Assembly: GCA_016584495.1 (NCBI GenBank) | Contig: WAID01000013.1 | Span: 558,001-622,000, forward strand | Length of the DNA stretch: 64,000 bases | Direction of reading: 5' to 3' | DNA from: Celoporthe dispersa | Lineage: Eukaryota > Ascomycota > Sordariomycetes > Diaporthales > Cryphonectriaceae | Made by a program: the position numbers and the translations under genes | Shown here: piece after piece, positions 35,434-47,424 of the stretch | How positions within the stretch are numbered: position 1 is the stretch's first letter | Layout: each line of letters starts with the position of its first letter | The notes under the pieces: generated by a model | The model's input: the letters and a program-made list of their open reading frames with translations, nothing else | What the model was told of the DNA's origin: nothing | Database searches by the model: none

Positions 35434-36887
35434 GAGAGGACGGTGGACATTGGGGGGAAGGGAAGGGGGTGTTATCCTCCGTCACTGTATACATGCTCAG
35501 TTAGCCCTTTTTTCTGTGTCCAGAAATGCCAAAAGGCTGGTAAACACTGGTAAGATGTATAAGGAGAGAGATGTTTTGCAAAAAATTCAGACTGTTGAGC
35601 TTGATATAAGTTGGATCAACATGGGTTTGACTTTCAGTTGGCCGTTCTTAAGAAGTGTGTTCATCATTTTGCAATAGTAGGAGAAATAACGTGAGGAGAG
35701 GGAGAAGCAGATGCCTACCTTGACCCTGGAAGCCCATGCGTGTGCCATGGGCGCGTCGAGGGGTCGGGTGATCCCTCTCGAGGTCGAAGATGGGTGGTGT
35801 CGGAAGACGTTGGTGAGGAAGAAAGAAGGAAGAGAAGAAGGCATTGCATTGAAATTTTTTTTTGGAGCTTGTGGTTGAAGGTGGGTGGGGCCAGCAGGGG
35901 CCTGCTGTTATCGATATGCATTCATTGTACGGCAACCCCAACGCTCAAGACGACGTCTCCTCTCGTCTTGACCAGCTTCACCCATCAAACGTGCCGGAAA
36001 ACGGTCTTTACGAGGAAGAAAAGTTAATTCAATTCAATTCTTCTCTCTTGCCTCTTGTATTTCTATTAGGAAACGAGGCAGTGCTGACAAAAGACACTCC
36101 TCCCCATGTCAAGAGAGTTCATCTTGGAAGACATCAAGAATTCCAAGTACTTAACTATATATCACGTAGTTCAGGAGCTGGCTCTGTCCTTGCTGAGAAA
36201 CCACCACCTAGGAACTCCTTGGAGATGACGGTGCCAGAGGCGTCTTTATACGATATCGCTGACAAACTACACGATGTACCAGGCTGCACGTCGACAACGT
36301 CAGTCGGGGATCTCGGAGATCTGAATTGAGAAATGGTCTACACGAGAACAGGATCCGGACACTCCCTGGTGCTTCGACATGGCTGAATTAGAATTTCTCA
36401 AACGTCCCGTGTATTGGGAGAGGATGGATGTTATTACGCAGCTCGACCCGCCCTCACCACAGTAGGATGTTGTCCCTGACAGCTGCCCAGGTTGATTGCT
36501 CTCGCAAGGCTGATTACTTCCACACCGCGGTTCCCACGCCTGCTGGCCTCTCCAGTCCTCATCAGTCTGTTGTTTCTCCTTGATAATTTTAGTCTCCAAA
36601 AGCGAGGCAAGTCCGGCGAGTGAGTCACCGGTCGATATGGCCTTCTCTCGCCGAGCTCAGCGCTGCTGCGCCTTCCCACCGCTGCAATCCAGTGGATCCC
36701 TTAGTTTGATGATTTACAGCTGAGCAACAATAACATCAACCAGTGCAGCCTCCCTATAGTCTATTCATATATTCACCCCCAGAGGGCCACCACATTCTTT
36801 TGGACTCCATGGCTTGACACTCTTGTAGCGCTGCTTCCGACACCAAAACTCACCGTCCCATCGCGAACGGCGACAAGACCCAACACC
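35434..36887. other. Intergenic region, no gene recognised
   Basis: About 1.45 kb that looks AT-richer than the flanking coding regions. Open frames at 35862-36329 (+) and 36300-36679 (-) have no recognisable motif. Leader of the SGNH gene at the right end. Confidence 0.45.
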
Positions 36888-38387
36888 ATGCTGTCGAGCC
36901 CCGTTGATTTTCTCAACTATTCCCTATCTCGCCCCAGAACCCCCCAAGATAGCCGCTTGGATATGGCCGAGCCAAGGTCAGCACCAGCAGCTACAACCTC
37001 CTCACCATGCCTAGCAGCTGCCAAACAAATGTCTCGACTCAAGCAGCGCTCCCTAGAGACCTCACGTGATGATCACCTGCCAAAGCTCGCAAAGACAAAC
37101 AGAACACCTGTCGTGGTGCTCCTCGGCGATTCCACGGTCGAGCGCATGACAACCACAGGGCTCTCCGCAAGCCTTGAGCTGTGGCCGTCGCACGCGATGA
37201 TGACTACAGGTCAGCTGGAGAGTCTGAGCTGTGACGGCAGGTGGGAGCCCTTGCTGAAGGCTATCTCCAGGCTCGGGGGTCTCTACAAAGTCAAAGAGGA
37301 CTCAGAAGGCAAGGCGTTCGGCAGACTCGGTTCCGTGTTGAATGCCGGTTGCGGCGGAGACAAGATCGAGAACATCCTCTTCCGGCTTCTCGGCGATCCG
37401 GATGTCAAACTGCCGGGACTGCTCGACACCCTTGCCCGGCGGAAAGGCAACGTGAGGCTTTGGGTCGTTCACTGCGGCACTAACAATCTGCACAAGAAAA
37501 AGGGCCTGTCCGACCACAGCATCGACGCCCTGCGTGTGCTCCTGACTACTATACTTCAGGCATCCGCACCAGGAACCTCAGTATTGCTAACGGGCCTGTT
37601 TTATCGTAAAGACATCCCGGAAGAGCTCGTAGACCGGGCCAACGCGGAACTCAGGGCTCTTACTGACGAGCTCGCCCAGGCATTTCCTGGCCTGCCAGCT
37701 GGATTCTTGTTGCTGGAGGCTGAAGACGATGGAGCATCAAGCAGAGGGAAGTCGGAAGATTCTGGCCTCGGGCCTTCTGTCGACGAGGAGACTCAGGGAC
37801 TGGCCGAGACTGCCGACCAGGGTGGCGGGCCATCAACGTCGCATGCCTTGAGGGAAGAGAGAGCTGCCTCTGGAGATTCTGTAATCAGCTATAGCGAGCC
37901 AAACGCACCAGAAGAGATGCAGCTTTCTGAGAAGGCCAAAGCAAAACGGCCAGAGGGCTGGACCAGTGAGGCAGCTCGAGTAGATCGGCTTGACTTCGTG
38001 TCACCACCTGCCGTGCAGGCAGCGACGCAGAAAGACAACGAGGGAGAGACAGACGACTTTGAGGGAGAAGAACGACGCGATTCAGCCATCAGCGCAGCAT
38101 TGTCAGAAGCAGGATCACACAACAAGGAATGTCCGCTTGGATCAACTAAGGATGCGGCGACGCCTTCGAGCCCAGATCCCACAATGCCGCAGTTCAAGCC
38201 CAACTGGTGGGATCTCATTCCGCCTGCGAGACAGGCCGCCCCACGAATCATGTTCTTACCCGCACCCAAGGGGATTGACCTCGACGTACATTTAGATGAC
38301 CATGTCCATCTAAACCTGGAGGGCTACCGACAATGGATGGACACACTCTTCCCTGAGGTGATGGCCATGTTAATCCACGCCGACTAG
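36888..38387 (+). CDS. SGNH/GDSL hydrolase, PAF-acetylhydrolase Ib-like, with a long insert
   Basis: Probable esterase or acetylhydrolase of the SGNH fold. Single exon of 499 codons; the ATG follows ACACC at 36888. Block I: VVVLLGDSTVERM with nucleophile Ser82. Block II Gly: VLNAGCGGDKIENIL (about 150-164). Block III: LWVVHCGTNNLHKKKG with GTNN at 197-200. Block V: LDDHVHLNLEGYRQWMD, giving Asp471 and His474 as the likely catalytic pair. The VVHCGTNNL and D-x-x-H...GY features resemble the platelet-activating factor acetylhydrolase Ib catalytic subunit. Unusual is the low-complexity acidic/Ser-rich segment of roughly 170 residues (about 280-450) between blocks III and V. No signal peptide, so probably intracellular. 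Confidence 0.82.
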   Translation: MLSSPVDFLNYSLSRPRTPQDSRLDMAEPRSAPAATTSSPCLAAAKQMSRLKQRSLETSRDDHLPKLAKTNRTPVVVLLGDSTVERMTTTGLSASLELWPSHAMMTTGQLESLSCDGRWEPLLKAISRLGGLYKVKEDSEGKAFGRLGSVLNAGCGGDKIENILFRLLGDPDVKLPGLLDTLARRKGNVRLWVVHCGTNNLHKKKGLSDHSIDALRVLLTTILQASAPGTSVLLTGLFYRKDIPEELVDRANAELRALTDELAQAFPGLPAGFLLLEAEDDGASSRGKSEDSGLGPSVDEETQGLAETADQGGGPSTSHALREERAASGDSVISYSEPNAPEEMQLSEKAKAKRPEGWTSEAARVDRLDFVSPPAVQAATQKDNEGETDDFEGEERRDSAISAALSEAGSHNKECPLGSTKDAATPSSPDPTMPQFKPNWWDLIPPARQAAPRIMFLPAPKGIDLDVHLDDHVHLNLEGYRQWMDTLFPEVMAMLIHAD

Positions 38388-38548
38388 ATGTATCGGACAC
38401 TGATGCATGGCGATTCTCTGCATGGGCTAGGGGAAACAGGCCAAAAACACGATACGGAACGATCATTATGGATCGAGCAGAGACATCAGTAGGCCGTTGT
38501 AGTTAGGAGCACAAAGGCCCCAACTGGATCCGGATCAACAGGAAGTCC

Positions 38549-39214
38549 ATGAAGCCGTTTATTGATGCACTGGGGGAGCAGCGAGATAACCAAGGTCGAA
38601 TATGCCAAGGCTCTACCGTCTTCGACTACCCGATCGTCAAAGAGTCGGTTGCTACAGAAAGGGATCCAGCCAACCAGGAGGATGTGAAAGGTGGCGAGAT
38701 GCGTCGAAAACTATCCTCAAAGCTCAGGTCTACGGAGGCTGGCAAGAAGGACGAAGCTGGAGAGGTTGGATGCGAAGATGCGCAGGGACATGATTGGGAC
38801 TGGGCTGTGACATTGTTCATACCACCAGCCGGATCCGAGCAGTCTGGACAGTCGAGCCCAACAACGCCAAGATCACCCAAAGTGTCATTCTCTGCGTCGG
38901 CAGCTCTGAGCGAGATGCCTTCAGACCTTACAAGCAGGATGATGGGGGCGACCGCAGCTTCGGAACCATCTACACGGTTTAAAATGAGCTCGGAATCTAG
39001 CCCTCCCCGGCCGAAACTAGTGAGGACGCCGGTATCTCCCAGCCCAGCTTTCCCAGAGGAGGCACCTCCAGCGGCTGAGATGTCACAAACTCCCGCACAG
39101 GCACCGAGCGTACCGACAGCATCGCCCATATCAAGACCGCCCCGGACTCGGGAGCGACTTCGCGCGTCCCTGAGGTCGCTAAAAGACAAATTGAAGGGTC
39201 GTTTCAAGAAGTAG
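38549..39214 (+). CDS. Hypothetical Ser/Pro-rich protein with a basic C-terminus
   Basis: Not recognised. A 221-codon frame starts 162 bp after the SGNH stop on the same strand, in another frame. The N-terminal third is mixed charged sequence containing HDWDWAVTLFIPPAG. The middle is Ser/Pro/Thr-rich and probably disordered. The end is strongly basic (RPPRTRERLRASLRSLKDKL, then KGRFKK), resembling a membrane- or nucleic-acid-binding tail. Its composition looks more like coding than the intergenic background, but there is no domain to confirm it. It could be an independent small gene or the remains of a longer one. Confidence 0.45.
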   Translation: MKPFIDALGEQRDNQGRICQGSTVFDYPIVKESVATERDPANQEDVKGGEMRRKLSSKLRSTEAGKKDEAGEVGCEDAQGHDWDWAVTLFIPPAGSEQSGQSSPTTPRSPKVSFSASAALSEMPSDLTSRMMGATAASEPSTRFKMSSESSPPRPKLVRTPVSPSPAFPEEAPPAAEMSQTPAQAPSVPTASPISRPPRTRERLRASLRSLKDKLKGRFKK

Positions 39215-39924
39215 CCTCACACTCTGGACATTCTGGTCAACACGGGTTGGTCACCAGGTCTTCAGTGCATCTTACTGTTGTTGCTGTGACTTTGGGAGCT
39301 TCCGGGCAGCGTCGAGGGGACAGACGATCAAATTTCACCTCTTCATAGATAGCGATGGACAGAACAGGACTATGCTAGTCTGAGCACACTGCGTTGAATA
39401 GTATAATAGTCTTTAGTAATTCAACATGAGCGTTCTCTTCTTTAGGATACTTAGACTGCTAGGCCGAAAATGTGAATATGAGGCTCGAGTCAACGTCAGC
39501 AGGGCTTGGGTTCAAGATGTAAACTTGATGTTTCCACGAGTTCCTAAGACAGTCAATCTCACGTGGATTTTGACAAATCAAGAAACTCAGTCATATGTCA
39601 ATAATTCATTCTGTACAGCTAGCATCATGATATACTAAAGAATATGTACAGGTAGTGAGAAGGTAATAGACTTCTGCTCAGGTGCGAGCGGAAGTGTGTA
39701 CAGCTGTGCCTTGTGAATGCTGGCACGCAGCAGGCCTGAGTAGTTAAGCCCGATCCTCACAAGAGAAAGGAAGGTAATATGTCTACCCGCAGGGCTCATA
39801 ATCTCGGCTTGTCGTGAGTAAATCACGCCGGGGTTTCTCCAGATCGGTTACACGGTTCCCGGAGCCCATGCCTTCAGGGGGAGGCCACCGCAACAGGTCA
39901 GTCAGGCCAGGCGGGCTGACCCCC
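39215..39924. other. Intergenic region between convergent genes
   Basis: About 0.7 kb holding the 3' ends of two convergent genes. A 70-codon open frame at 39426-39638 (+) shows no motif and is not supported. Confidence 0.5.
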
Positions 39925-41019
39925 TTAACCGACGTACTCGCAGGTGACGGTGGTGGTCCCCGAGGTAGAGCAGTCGGTAAGGATCTCGCGGCTCTGGCGG
40001 ATGTCGACGATGGTGGAGCCCGACACGGAGGGGGAGCACTCCTTGAAGGTGACGGTGCCAAAGTCGGCAAAGTTGACCAGGCTGCTGCCGGACTCGAAAT
40101 CCTCGACGATCCACTCGGCGTTGTACTCGCAGAGCTCGGAGCTCTCGGCGGAGAAGGACTGGGTGACCTTCTTGCCGGTGGTCTTTTGGAGGTTATAAAC
40201 ATGGTTGATCAGCGTTGATGTCTCTCTCTCTCTCTCCATTTCTGTCATCCGTGCATATATGTTGGGAGGATCGAACAGGGGGGGAGAAAGGTTAACTAAG
40301 ACTCACCGTGTTCTCAAGCGTGACGGTGCCGGCCTTGAGACTGCTGGCTGATGCGGTCATGACGATGGTGTCGCCGGCAGAGACGGAGAAGCCAGAGAAG
40401 TCGTAGGCGTAGTTGGGGTACCACTCGTACCATGCATCTAAAGGTTTTTTCCAAGTGTCAGTCAAATGGAAAAAAGATGTGCCCAAAGAATAAAAAGATA
40501 AAGAAGAGGAAGAAAGGGAAAAGACACGCACCGAAAGAGACTCCGCCACGGCCGGCGTAAAAGTCGACACCAGTCTGGAGAATAGCAGACGTGCAAGTAT
40601 CTCCGTCAATGCCAACCCAGGCAGAGGCGGCATACTTGGCCGTGCTGCTGCCTCCGCTGGGAACAGAGGGAGTAGGCACAACCTGTCAATGATTCCTAGT
40701 CAGCCATCATACTCAGATTCTTGATGGGATATTTGAACGTTGTTATTATACTCACAATAGTGCCGGTGACATCGCTCAGACCAGTACCGATCTTGACGGC
40801 GCCAGCCCAGTTGCTGTCGTACGACACATCGCTGCTGTTCCTCTCGCCGGACTCGATGCCCTCCATCAGGCCGCGGCGGAAGGTACGGAGGCGCTCCAGG
40901 CGGGTGTGGGCGCGAGGCTCGCGGGGCACGAGCTTGACGCCGTCACCGATGTCGATGATGCCATTGGGAGCGGCGGCGACGAGGGTGACGAGGGCTGCTA
41001 GGGCGGCGGTGCACTTCAT
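39925..41019 (-). CDS. Secreted glutamic peptidase, family G1 (eqolisin)
   Basis: Acid endopeptidase secreted by filamentous fungi, made as a preproprotein. Exons 41019-40756, 40682-40532, 40437-40307, 40182-39925; introns of 73, 94 and 124 bp with phases that agree; 267 codons. Signal peptide: MKCTAALAALVTLVAAAP. A basic propeptide follows (REPRAHTRLERLRTFRRG). Mature part: YDSNWAGAVKIG, SAWVGIDGDTC, ILQTGVDFY with the catalytic Gln, FDAWYEWYPNYAYDF, and CEYNAEWIVEDFESG with the catalytic Glu. Paired Cys residues fit the fold. Length and motif order match scytalidoglutamic peptidase and aspergilloglutamic peptidase. A TATA box lies about 170 bp upstream, and a GCCAAG (PacC-type) site at 41360-41365 hints at pH control, which is weak evidence alone. 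Confidence 0.95.
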
Positions 41020-44000
41020 CTTGCCGAGTGGAGCAGGGGAAGAAGGAGAAGTAGAAGGCAAAACAAACTGTAATGTTCTGAAAAGATTGTAATGAGAGAG
41101 AGGGAGGGAAGGAAAGATCAGGTGGGGTGATTGACCTGGGATGGACTGACAACAAGTTGGCCATTTACTCCAGAAGACATGGCTGTCTTATATAGAAAAG
41201 AGACAGACACTTGAGTCTACATGAACCCTCTCTCGCAGAGGGTGGGGAGAAGCCCCTTCTCACCTCACCCCATGAGCCCTCGATCTAAGCCCGCACAGGA
41301 CGAGAGTGAGAAGTATCACGACTCCACGAGGGTTGACTGACCTTCCCCTTCGGATGCGTGCCAAGCAGTCAGCCAGAGACTTGCGCCTGAGATACCTGAA
41401 AGGTTACAACGCGAGGAGGCTCAGTGGCGCGGGCGAAGAGACCAGGAGGCAATTCACACACCACACCAGTAGTACGTGGCTCACAAAGTACCTCATCGGG
41501 GACTCGGCGATATCTCTGTGGAGTAAGTGTGCTCAAGGCATTGAGGGTGACGCCGACCCCAATATTGAGATTTACCCAGGCCCTCAGAAACTAGAAGAGA
41601 AAGAAAAGAGAGAGAGAACAAACATCTAATGTTGTTTCCCCTCATGATCAGCCAATAATTATCACCCGTCACGAAGATAGGATACAGTATCACACGGAAG
41701 GATGCCCTATGCTCCTCCGGGTAGGGACCTTGCTGGTGATCGTCACGTAGAACATCATTCCAGAAGGCGGCTGACTGGCCAGGTTTCAAACGTGTGGGCA
41801 CCATTTGCAGCTTCCAAAGTCAGTCATCACTTCGCACCTTGGTGCTGATCGTGGCGCGGTGAGCGGGCGGCGGTGCCCAGGGCCAACCAGCCCACACACC
41901 CTGTCAAGCTCGGCAGTCCTCCTCGATCCCAAGATTACCTCGCATAGACGCCAGCACATCAAACGAGAGCCAACCTCGCTGTTCGCCCTCGTGCGGCTCC
42001 AAGGATACGAGCCGCAGGCTCGATTTAGGCTTCGTCGAATCACATCTCCGGTGCGATGCCCTAACCTTAATTTTTTTCTTCTTAATCAAGAGGAATAAAC
42101 AACTTCTGTTTATGGACTACTCCCGATCGTTAATATGAAACGCCCTGGGTGTGGATCCTCCTCACTAGAACACAGTATGTACGTACTCAGGTTCGACAGG
42201 AAGCGATGTCAGACATGCAGGTGTGCAACAGTGTGTTTATACACAGACAAGAATGTCTAGCCCTAACATGCTCAGCACCCGTGGGGACTCGCGCGGTACG
42301 GAGTCTCAACTCGAGATATTCTCACTGTGCGGTTTTCGGAGCTTTGTGCGTGCCGTGCTGTGACATCCCGAGGTCGTCTAAGCCCCCCTCCCCCCTTCCA
42401 ACCCCGACAATAAGACCCGGTTGGTCGAATCCAACTCTACCTTAATTAAGGTGTGTGTGCATATCTGCGTAACCCGGGGCTGCGGGTCGCCAGGTGGATC
42501 TAAGTACTACTGTATGTACATACATGGTAATATGTACACTTTACATGCCTAAAACTTCCATGATGAGTAAAGCCTTGATTAAGCATTTCATGCCCACTAA
42601 GCTTATTTGTTTGGCGAGCCTTGGCACTGGTCCCCTCGGTCCAGATGGGCACCGACTGATCTGTTGCCTCCTCGAGAAACCTTGAGGCCATGGGGAACTG
42701 TCGAGCATCGTGGTGTCTGGCGGTACACAAGAACCGGTGGCTAGTTTGCTCCGGGAAAGTCCTGCTCACGCACAGTGGAGAGAAAGACGTGCTACGCCCT
42801 AAAGCAAGCACCGGCTGAGGTTGTTCGGCTCGTACTTTTGTTGATGACGCTTAGATTACAAAGGCTGGCAGTATCCAGCCTTGGGGGCTGCTGGCTCGTA
42901 TATCATGTCTTGGACCTTCTGGATCTAGAAGTGAGTGGCGGGTGGAACGAGCGCATGACTTCAGCCCCTGGCGGCAGCCTTACTCGTGAAGGATGATCGC
43001 GGGTTTTATGTAGAGACACGAGCTGTGAAGGCCAGTCTGCCCTCTTTCCCGTCTCTTTGTCTGTAGAAAATACAGTCGCAGAGGAGCCTTGGCATTGCCT
43101 GAATGTGCGAGAGGATATATAGCATGGTTGCGAAGAATCTACACACGTTGAATATTTCTGATTTAGTCAAGCCAACAACACCCAATAGACACAGCCTTGG
43201 AACCAAAGGAAAAGAAAACAGAGATAGATGTTACTGAACTCGGCCACAAATGCCACACCAGGCCATCGCATCTGAACCAGGATCGTAAGCCTCCAGACTG
43301 ACTACTTGACGTAGCAGTCGCCATTTGAAGTATGCAGAGCGTAGGCGCAAACCACCGCCACCTTATCACAGCACAGCGCAGCACGGCCAGCCCGGAAGCC
43401 CCTCTCAATCCACCTCCCCAATTCAATAAAGTGAAGGCGCTCCTGCTCCAGGCTATGTAACTTACAGGTCTTCTGGATGACACTTCCACAGAGTCACGCG
43501 CACAACCTTTAGTTACTTTACGGATCCACCGCCCTGTCCTGGGAGAGGGCTCGAGCCAAACCCGCCGCCATCAACGCCACCCGCTCGCTCTCGCCTTCGT
43601 CTTGCTGTAGGTGGCCCCCCCTTTCGACGAGACGTGGCAGGTGGCTCTGGGCTCGGCGCGGGGGAAAAACAAAGGACAGCGCACACACATTTCGTTATCG
43701 ATCTGGTGCGGGGGGCCAGAGGTCTTGGCGCCTCCTCCCGACGCCTTCGCGGGCTTTGGATGTTGCGATCCGGCAGCTCGGCGGCGGGGGGAGGCCGTCG
43801 TTGTGGGCTCTGTTGTGGAGGGCAAAGTGTTCTTCTCTCGGGGGCGGCGTTTTGTGTGACTGTATATTGTCTGTAAGCCAAGAAGAAAAGAAAGAAAACA
43901 AGATATCGGATGGGGTGATCTCTTCTCTTCACCTTGTTAGAGGTACTGTGCGGAAACAATCAGCCGCGTAGTGCCCATGTCATTCCTAATTGGCATGCTA

Positions 44001-44318
44001 TGGTCTCACACAGTATACGCAGCAAAGACCACCACTGAGTCCACGTCACGTTCAGTGAGTATCTCAACAAAGATACTCATCCATGGGTTATTACGTTGCA
44101 TTCATTGCGTTACAGAGAGCGTATCTGCGTTCCGTTTTTCACAAAAAGACCAAAAAAAGAAAGGTAAAACGCCAACCAGCACAGAAAGACGCAAAACACA
44201 CACGCACGCAGACAAGGGCAATCAAGAATTCCGAGGTCCCCGTTTTGTTGATTCCAGTCTGTCCCATCCAACCCGAAAAATATATCCCGCCGGCACCTCC
44301 TCCAGGCCCAGCATCTCC
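41020..44318. other. Intergenic region, no gene recognised
   Basis: About 3.3 kb between the start of the G1 peptidase and the end of the amine oxidase, on the same strand. The first 400 bp is the peptidase promoter. The rest has only short open frames without motifs. A tRNA-like B-box resemblance at about 42410-42431 does not fold into a tRNA. No transposon ends or long repeats seen. Confidence 0.45.
41188..41195 (-). promoter_or_regulatory. TATA box of the G1 peptidase gene
   Basis: On the minus strand the sequence reads CTATATAAG about 170 bp upstream of the ATG at 41019, a consensus TATA box at a spacing consistent with a 100-150 base leader. Confidence 0.55.
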
Positions 44319-46734
44319 TCAGTGCGCACCACCCGTCCCACCGCAGCAGGCCCCGCCCTCCTCCCCAAACGCCATCTTGCTCATCTTGTCTGAGGCGTCC
44401 ACGACGGCGGCCCTGTTGGCGGCGATCTGGCTGGGGATCGTCACGTAGCTCGGGGGCACGTTCATGACCGGGTTGTTGGAGAAGAAGTTCCGGGGCCGCA
44501 GCAGGAGGGTCATGGGCTCCACCGGCATGACGGGGAAGTCCTCTGGGGCCGGGAAGTGTGTCACGCCGAACGTGTGCCACAGCACGATGTCCGTGTTCTC
44601 GATCGAGTCCGTGCCGTCGCCCACCCACTCGGGCAGCCCGCGCGAGGGCTCGCCTGAGGTCTGGGGCACGTGTCGGCCGGCAGGCCAGAGCTGGTCGTCG
44701 GAGTCTTGTCACAACCCCATGAGCCGTCAGTCTTTTTCTTCTTTTGGGGGGACTACTGCTACTCACACTTGGTCACATGCACGGCATGCCTGGCAAAGCC
44801 GGCCCTCTTCCAGACCAGCGACCCCTCCTTGGGCAGCAGGCCCGGCACCTCCCTGCTGACCAGCTTATACGAGGCGGGCTTCCCGCTGTAGGGGTGCAGC
44901 CTGCTCTCGTTGCACATGTCCCACGTGCGCGAGGTCGCGCCGTTGTAGTCGGTCATGGCCTGGGCCGTGGTGGTGAACCTGGTGCGCTTGGCGTAGAAGG
45001 CGTTGCCGTAGAAGTTCTCGGGGCTGCCCACCGGCGCGTCCGACGGCACAGCATCGTTCATGAAGACGGTGTTGTTGGGGCCGTCGATGTTGGGGTCGAT
45101 GCGCATGCAGAAGAGGTGCTGGTGGTTGTGGGCGTTGACACCTTGATGGGGGGATGACTCTTGTCAGGCCCTTGCCGTCGAGAGAAAAAAAAAAGAAAAG
45201 AGGAAAAGGGGGAGAAGCTTACCTGGGTAGACCTGGGTTCCCCAGCCGAGCGTGTCCTCACCAGGGTTCATGACATAGGTGTTGAGGATGCCCGTGAGCT
45301 TGATCTCTGGCTGGATGGTGCCGTCTTGCTGGAGTGGTTGTCAGCTTTTTTTTTCCCCCTCAAGGCTTAAAGTATCTGTCTCTGGGGGGAGATAGAAGAG
45401 GAGGAGGAGGAGGAGGATGGTAGGAGTAGTACTGACGTGAAAGATCCACTGGATGGCATACTCGTAGTTGGCGGCGGTAAAGATCTGCTGGACGACGAGC
45501 TTCCTGCCCCGCGTCACGATGACTGAGTCGTCGCGGAAGTCAGAGTGCTTGAAGAGGATGCCGCTGTCCTCCTCGTGGATGCAGATGGCGTTCTTGATGG
45601 TCCTGACGCCGCCGGCGCGGGTGGGGAAGTGGGCGTCGAGGTAGTGGATGCTGCCCTTGCAGTCGCAGCCCAGGGCCAGGCTGTTGGTCATGTAGCCGCC
45701 GCCGTACTCGCCCAGGTCGAAGGCGTGCTTCCTCTGGTGGGGGTGCTCGGGGTTGCCGTAGGGTACGACCATCTCGGCGAGGGACAGGCGGTAGAAGACG
45801 GGCCTGACGGTGCCCTTGTCGTTGTAGGTGATGTCGTTGAGCACGATGCCCTCGCGGTAGTTGAAGCCGATGTGGAACCTCCAGGACTGCCACTCGATCT
45901 CCCTGCCCCTCATGGTGAAGGACACGCCCTCGGGCTGGGTGATGTTGATGGGCTTGAGGTCGGTGCGGTAGCCGCCCTGCTTCTCCTCCACGAAGGCGGG
46001 CGTGTAGTTGATGGCGGCCTGCCGGTTCAGCGGCCTGCGCACCTTGGGGATGTCGATGCCGATGATGGCCTGCTTGTCGGCGTCGTAGATGGGGCAGAAG
46101 TCCAGCGGATACTGGTACTGGCAGTCGTCCACGCTGGGGCGGTAGTACATGAGGGCCTGCTGCAGGCGGACCTGGGAGCCGTGGCGCTCGTCGTAGCCGA
46201 TGGTCCACGGGTCGCAGTAGACCTTGTGCATCTCCTCCCTGGGGATCCCGCTGATCTCACACTGCTCGATGACGCTGGGGTCTGTCCGGCAGACGTGCTC
46301 CACGGCCTGCAGCTCCTCCATGGTGATCTTGTGTCGCGCCGTGTGCGGTCAGCCCCCTCTTGTCTCCTCGTCCTGGCCTGCCTGGTGTGCTAGAAGGGGG
46401 AGGGAGGGAGGGAGGGAATTCCACCTACGATGGGCTGGAGGCCGTCCAGCTGCTCCCAGCGGGTGATCTCGGCGGTCTTGATGTCGACAAGGCCATCGTA
46501 GACCTTGCCTCCCGGGGCGATCACCACGACGTCAGCCACCCTGGTGGGCCTGGGCGTCTTCTCTGGGTCCGCCAGCCAGGCGGTCATCTCCGCCTTGCGC
46601 GGCTCGTGCAGCGAGACCACGTTGAAGAAGACATCGCCGTGGGCCTTCTTGACGGTGGTGATGGCGGTCTGGATCTCCTCCAGGGAGAGAGGGTCAAAGG
46701 GGTGGGGGATATCGTCGTGTGCTACAGAACCCAT
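44319..46734 (-). CDS. Copper amine oxidase (topaquinone enzyme)
   Basis: Oxidises primary amines to aldehyde, ammonia and hydrogen peroxide using Cu(II) and a self-made topaquinone, letting fungi use amines as nitrogen source. Exons 46734-46429, 46327-45437, 45328-45223, 45141-44767, 44704-44319; introns 62-108 bp; 687 codons, no frame break. The topaquinone Tyr is in AANYEYAIQWIF. The catalytic-base Asp is in RKHAFDLGEYGGGYMTN. Copper ligands: the two His of NAHNHQHLF and the His of FGVTHFPAPEDFPVMP. The C-terminus ends in a Cys/Gly-rich stretch (EEGGACCGGTGG), with no classical SKL-type peroxisomal signal and no signal peptide, so a cytosolic location is likeliest. It is divergent from an MFS transporter, with GATA-factor motifs in the shared promoter. 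Confidence 0.96.
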
Positions 46735-46841
46735 CTTTTTTGTCTGATTTGTCTGATTGGTTTATTGGTTTATCGGATGGGATGTGGTGATCAGCAGCCA
46801 GCCTGCATCAACGATGAAGAGGGACGCCAACAGAGAAATCA

Positions 46842-46862
46842 AGAGAGAGAGAGAGAGAGAGA
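46842..46862. repeat. (GA)n microsatellite
   Basis: About 10 GA units, some 110 bp upstream of the amine oxidase ATG, probably in its leader or core promoter (CT-rich on the coding strand). Confidence 0.85.
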
Positions 46863-47168
46863 CGGGGAGATCTGAGGACGTGGCTAGCCCAGAGGTTGAT
46901 ATGAATTAATATGTTTTTTTTTCTGCTTCCTTCTCCTCTTCTTCTTATTCTTGCCTTAATTCTCCTTCTTTTCCATGTCTGGTCACGATTTTTCCGAGCG
47001 CAGTCCGAAGTGTGCCGTTAGCGGAGATGCACGATGACTTGGCTGATGGCTGCTGTCTCGCCTCGCCTGGCTATCACGACTATCTTGTCGAATGAGTGAG
47101 CTCCGTATTACCAAAGGCATATCACGAAGCGCAGCCCGTCTGGTGCCATCGTCCGTCGGGAGGAGACG

Positions 47169-47424
47169 AGATAAGATCGGCGACGAGGAGCGAGCTGTCC
47201 CCTGGTGACGCTGCCCCTCCTTGCCGTGTCTTCTCCGAGATAAGCGCATGCCGATGTCGTCCAGGCTAGCCCATCTGCCTAGTACAGTAATTAATTAGTC
47301 CAGGGCGCTGGGCCCTCGATAAGACACCCCGCATCGGGCTAATATTTTCTACACCAGATTATACTTTTATTATCCTATTTGATCATGTGCTCGCCAGGTA
47401 ACTCTGTCCCGTCTCCTCTTTATC
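47169..47424. promoter_or_regulatory. Cluster of GATA-factor (AreA/NIT2-type) motifs
   Basis: HGATAR motifs: GATAAG at 47170-47175, 47239-47244 and 47318-47323 on the plus strand, and its complement TTTATC at 47419-47424. Four copies within 255 bp lie about 440-690 bp upstream of the amine oxidase start. AreA/NIT2 GATA factors activate nitrogen-catabolic genes in filamentous fungi, and amine oxidases are typical targets. Binding itself is inferred. Confidence 0.5.

Noticed and set aside
39426..39638. 70-codon plus-strand frame
   Set aside because: Short, no motif, no splice or leader context. Not distinguishable from chance.
42410..42431. tRNA-like T-arm (GGTTGGTCGAATCCAAC)
   Set aside because: The loop has six rather than seven bases, and no matching D-arm, anticodon arm or acceptor stem can be drawn around it.
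45545..46393. 282-codon plus-strand open frame
   Set aside because: Antisense of the copper amine oxidase, whose catalytic residues and splice phases are all present on the minus strand.
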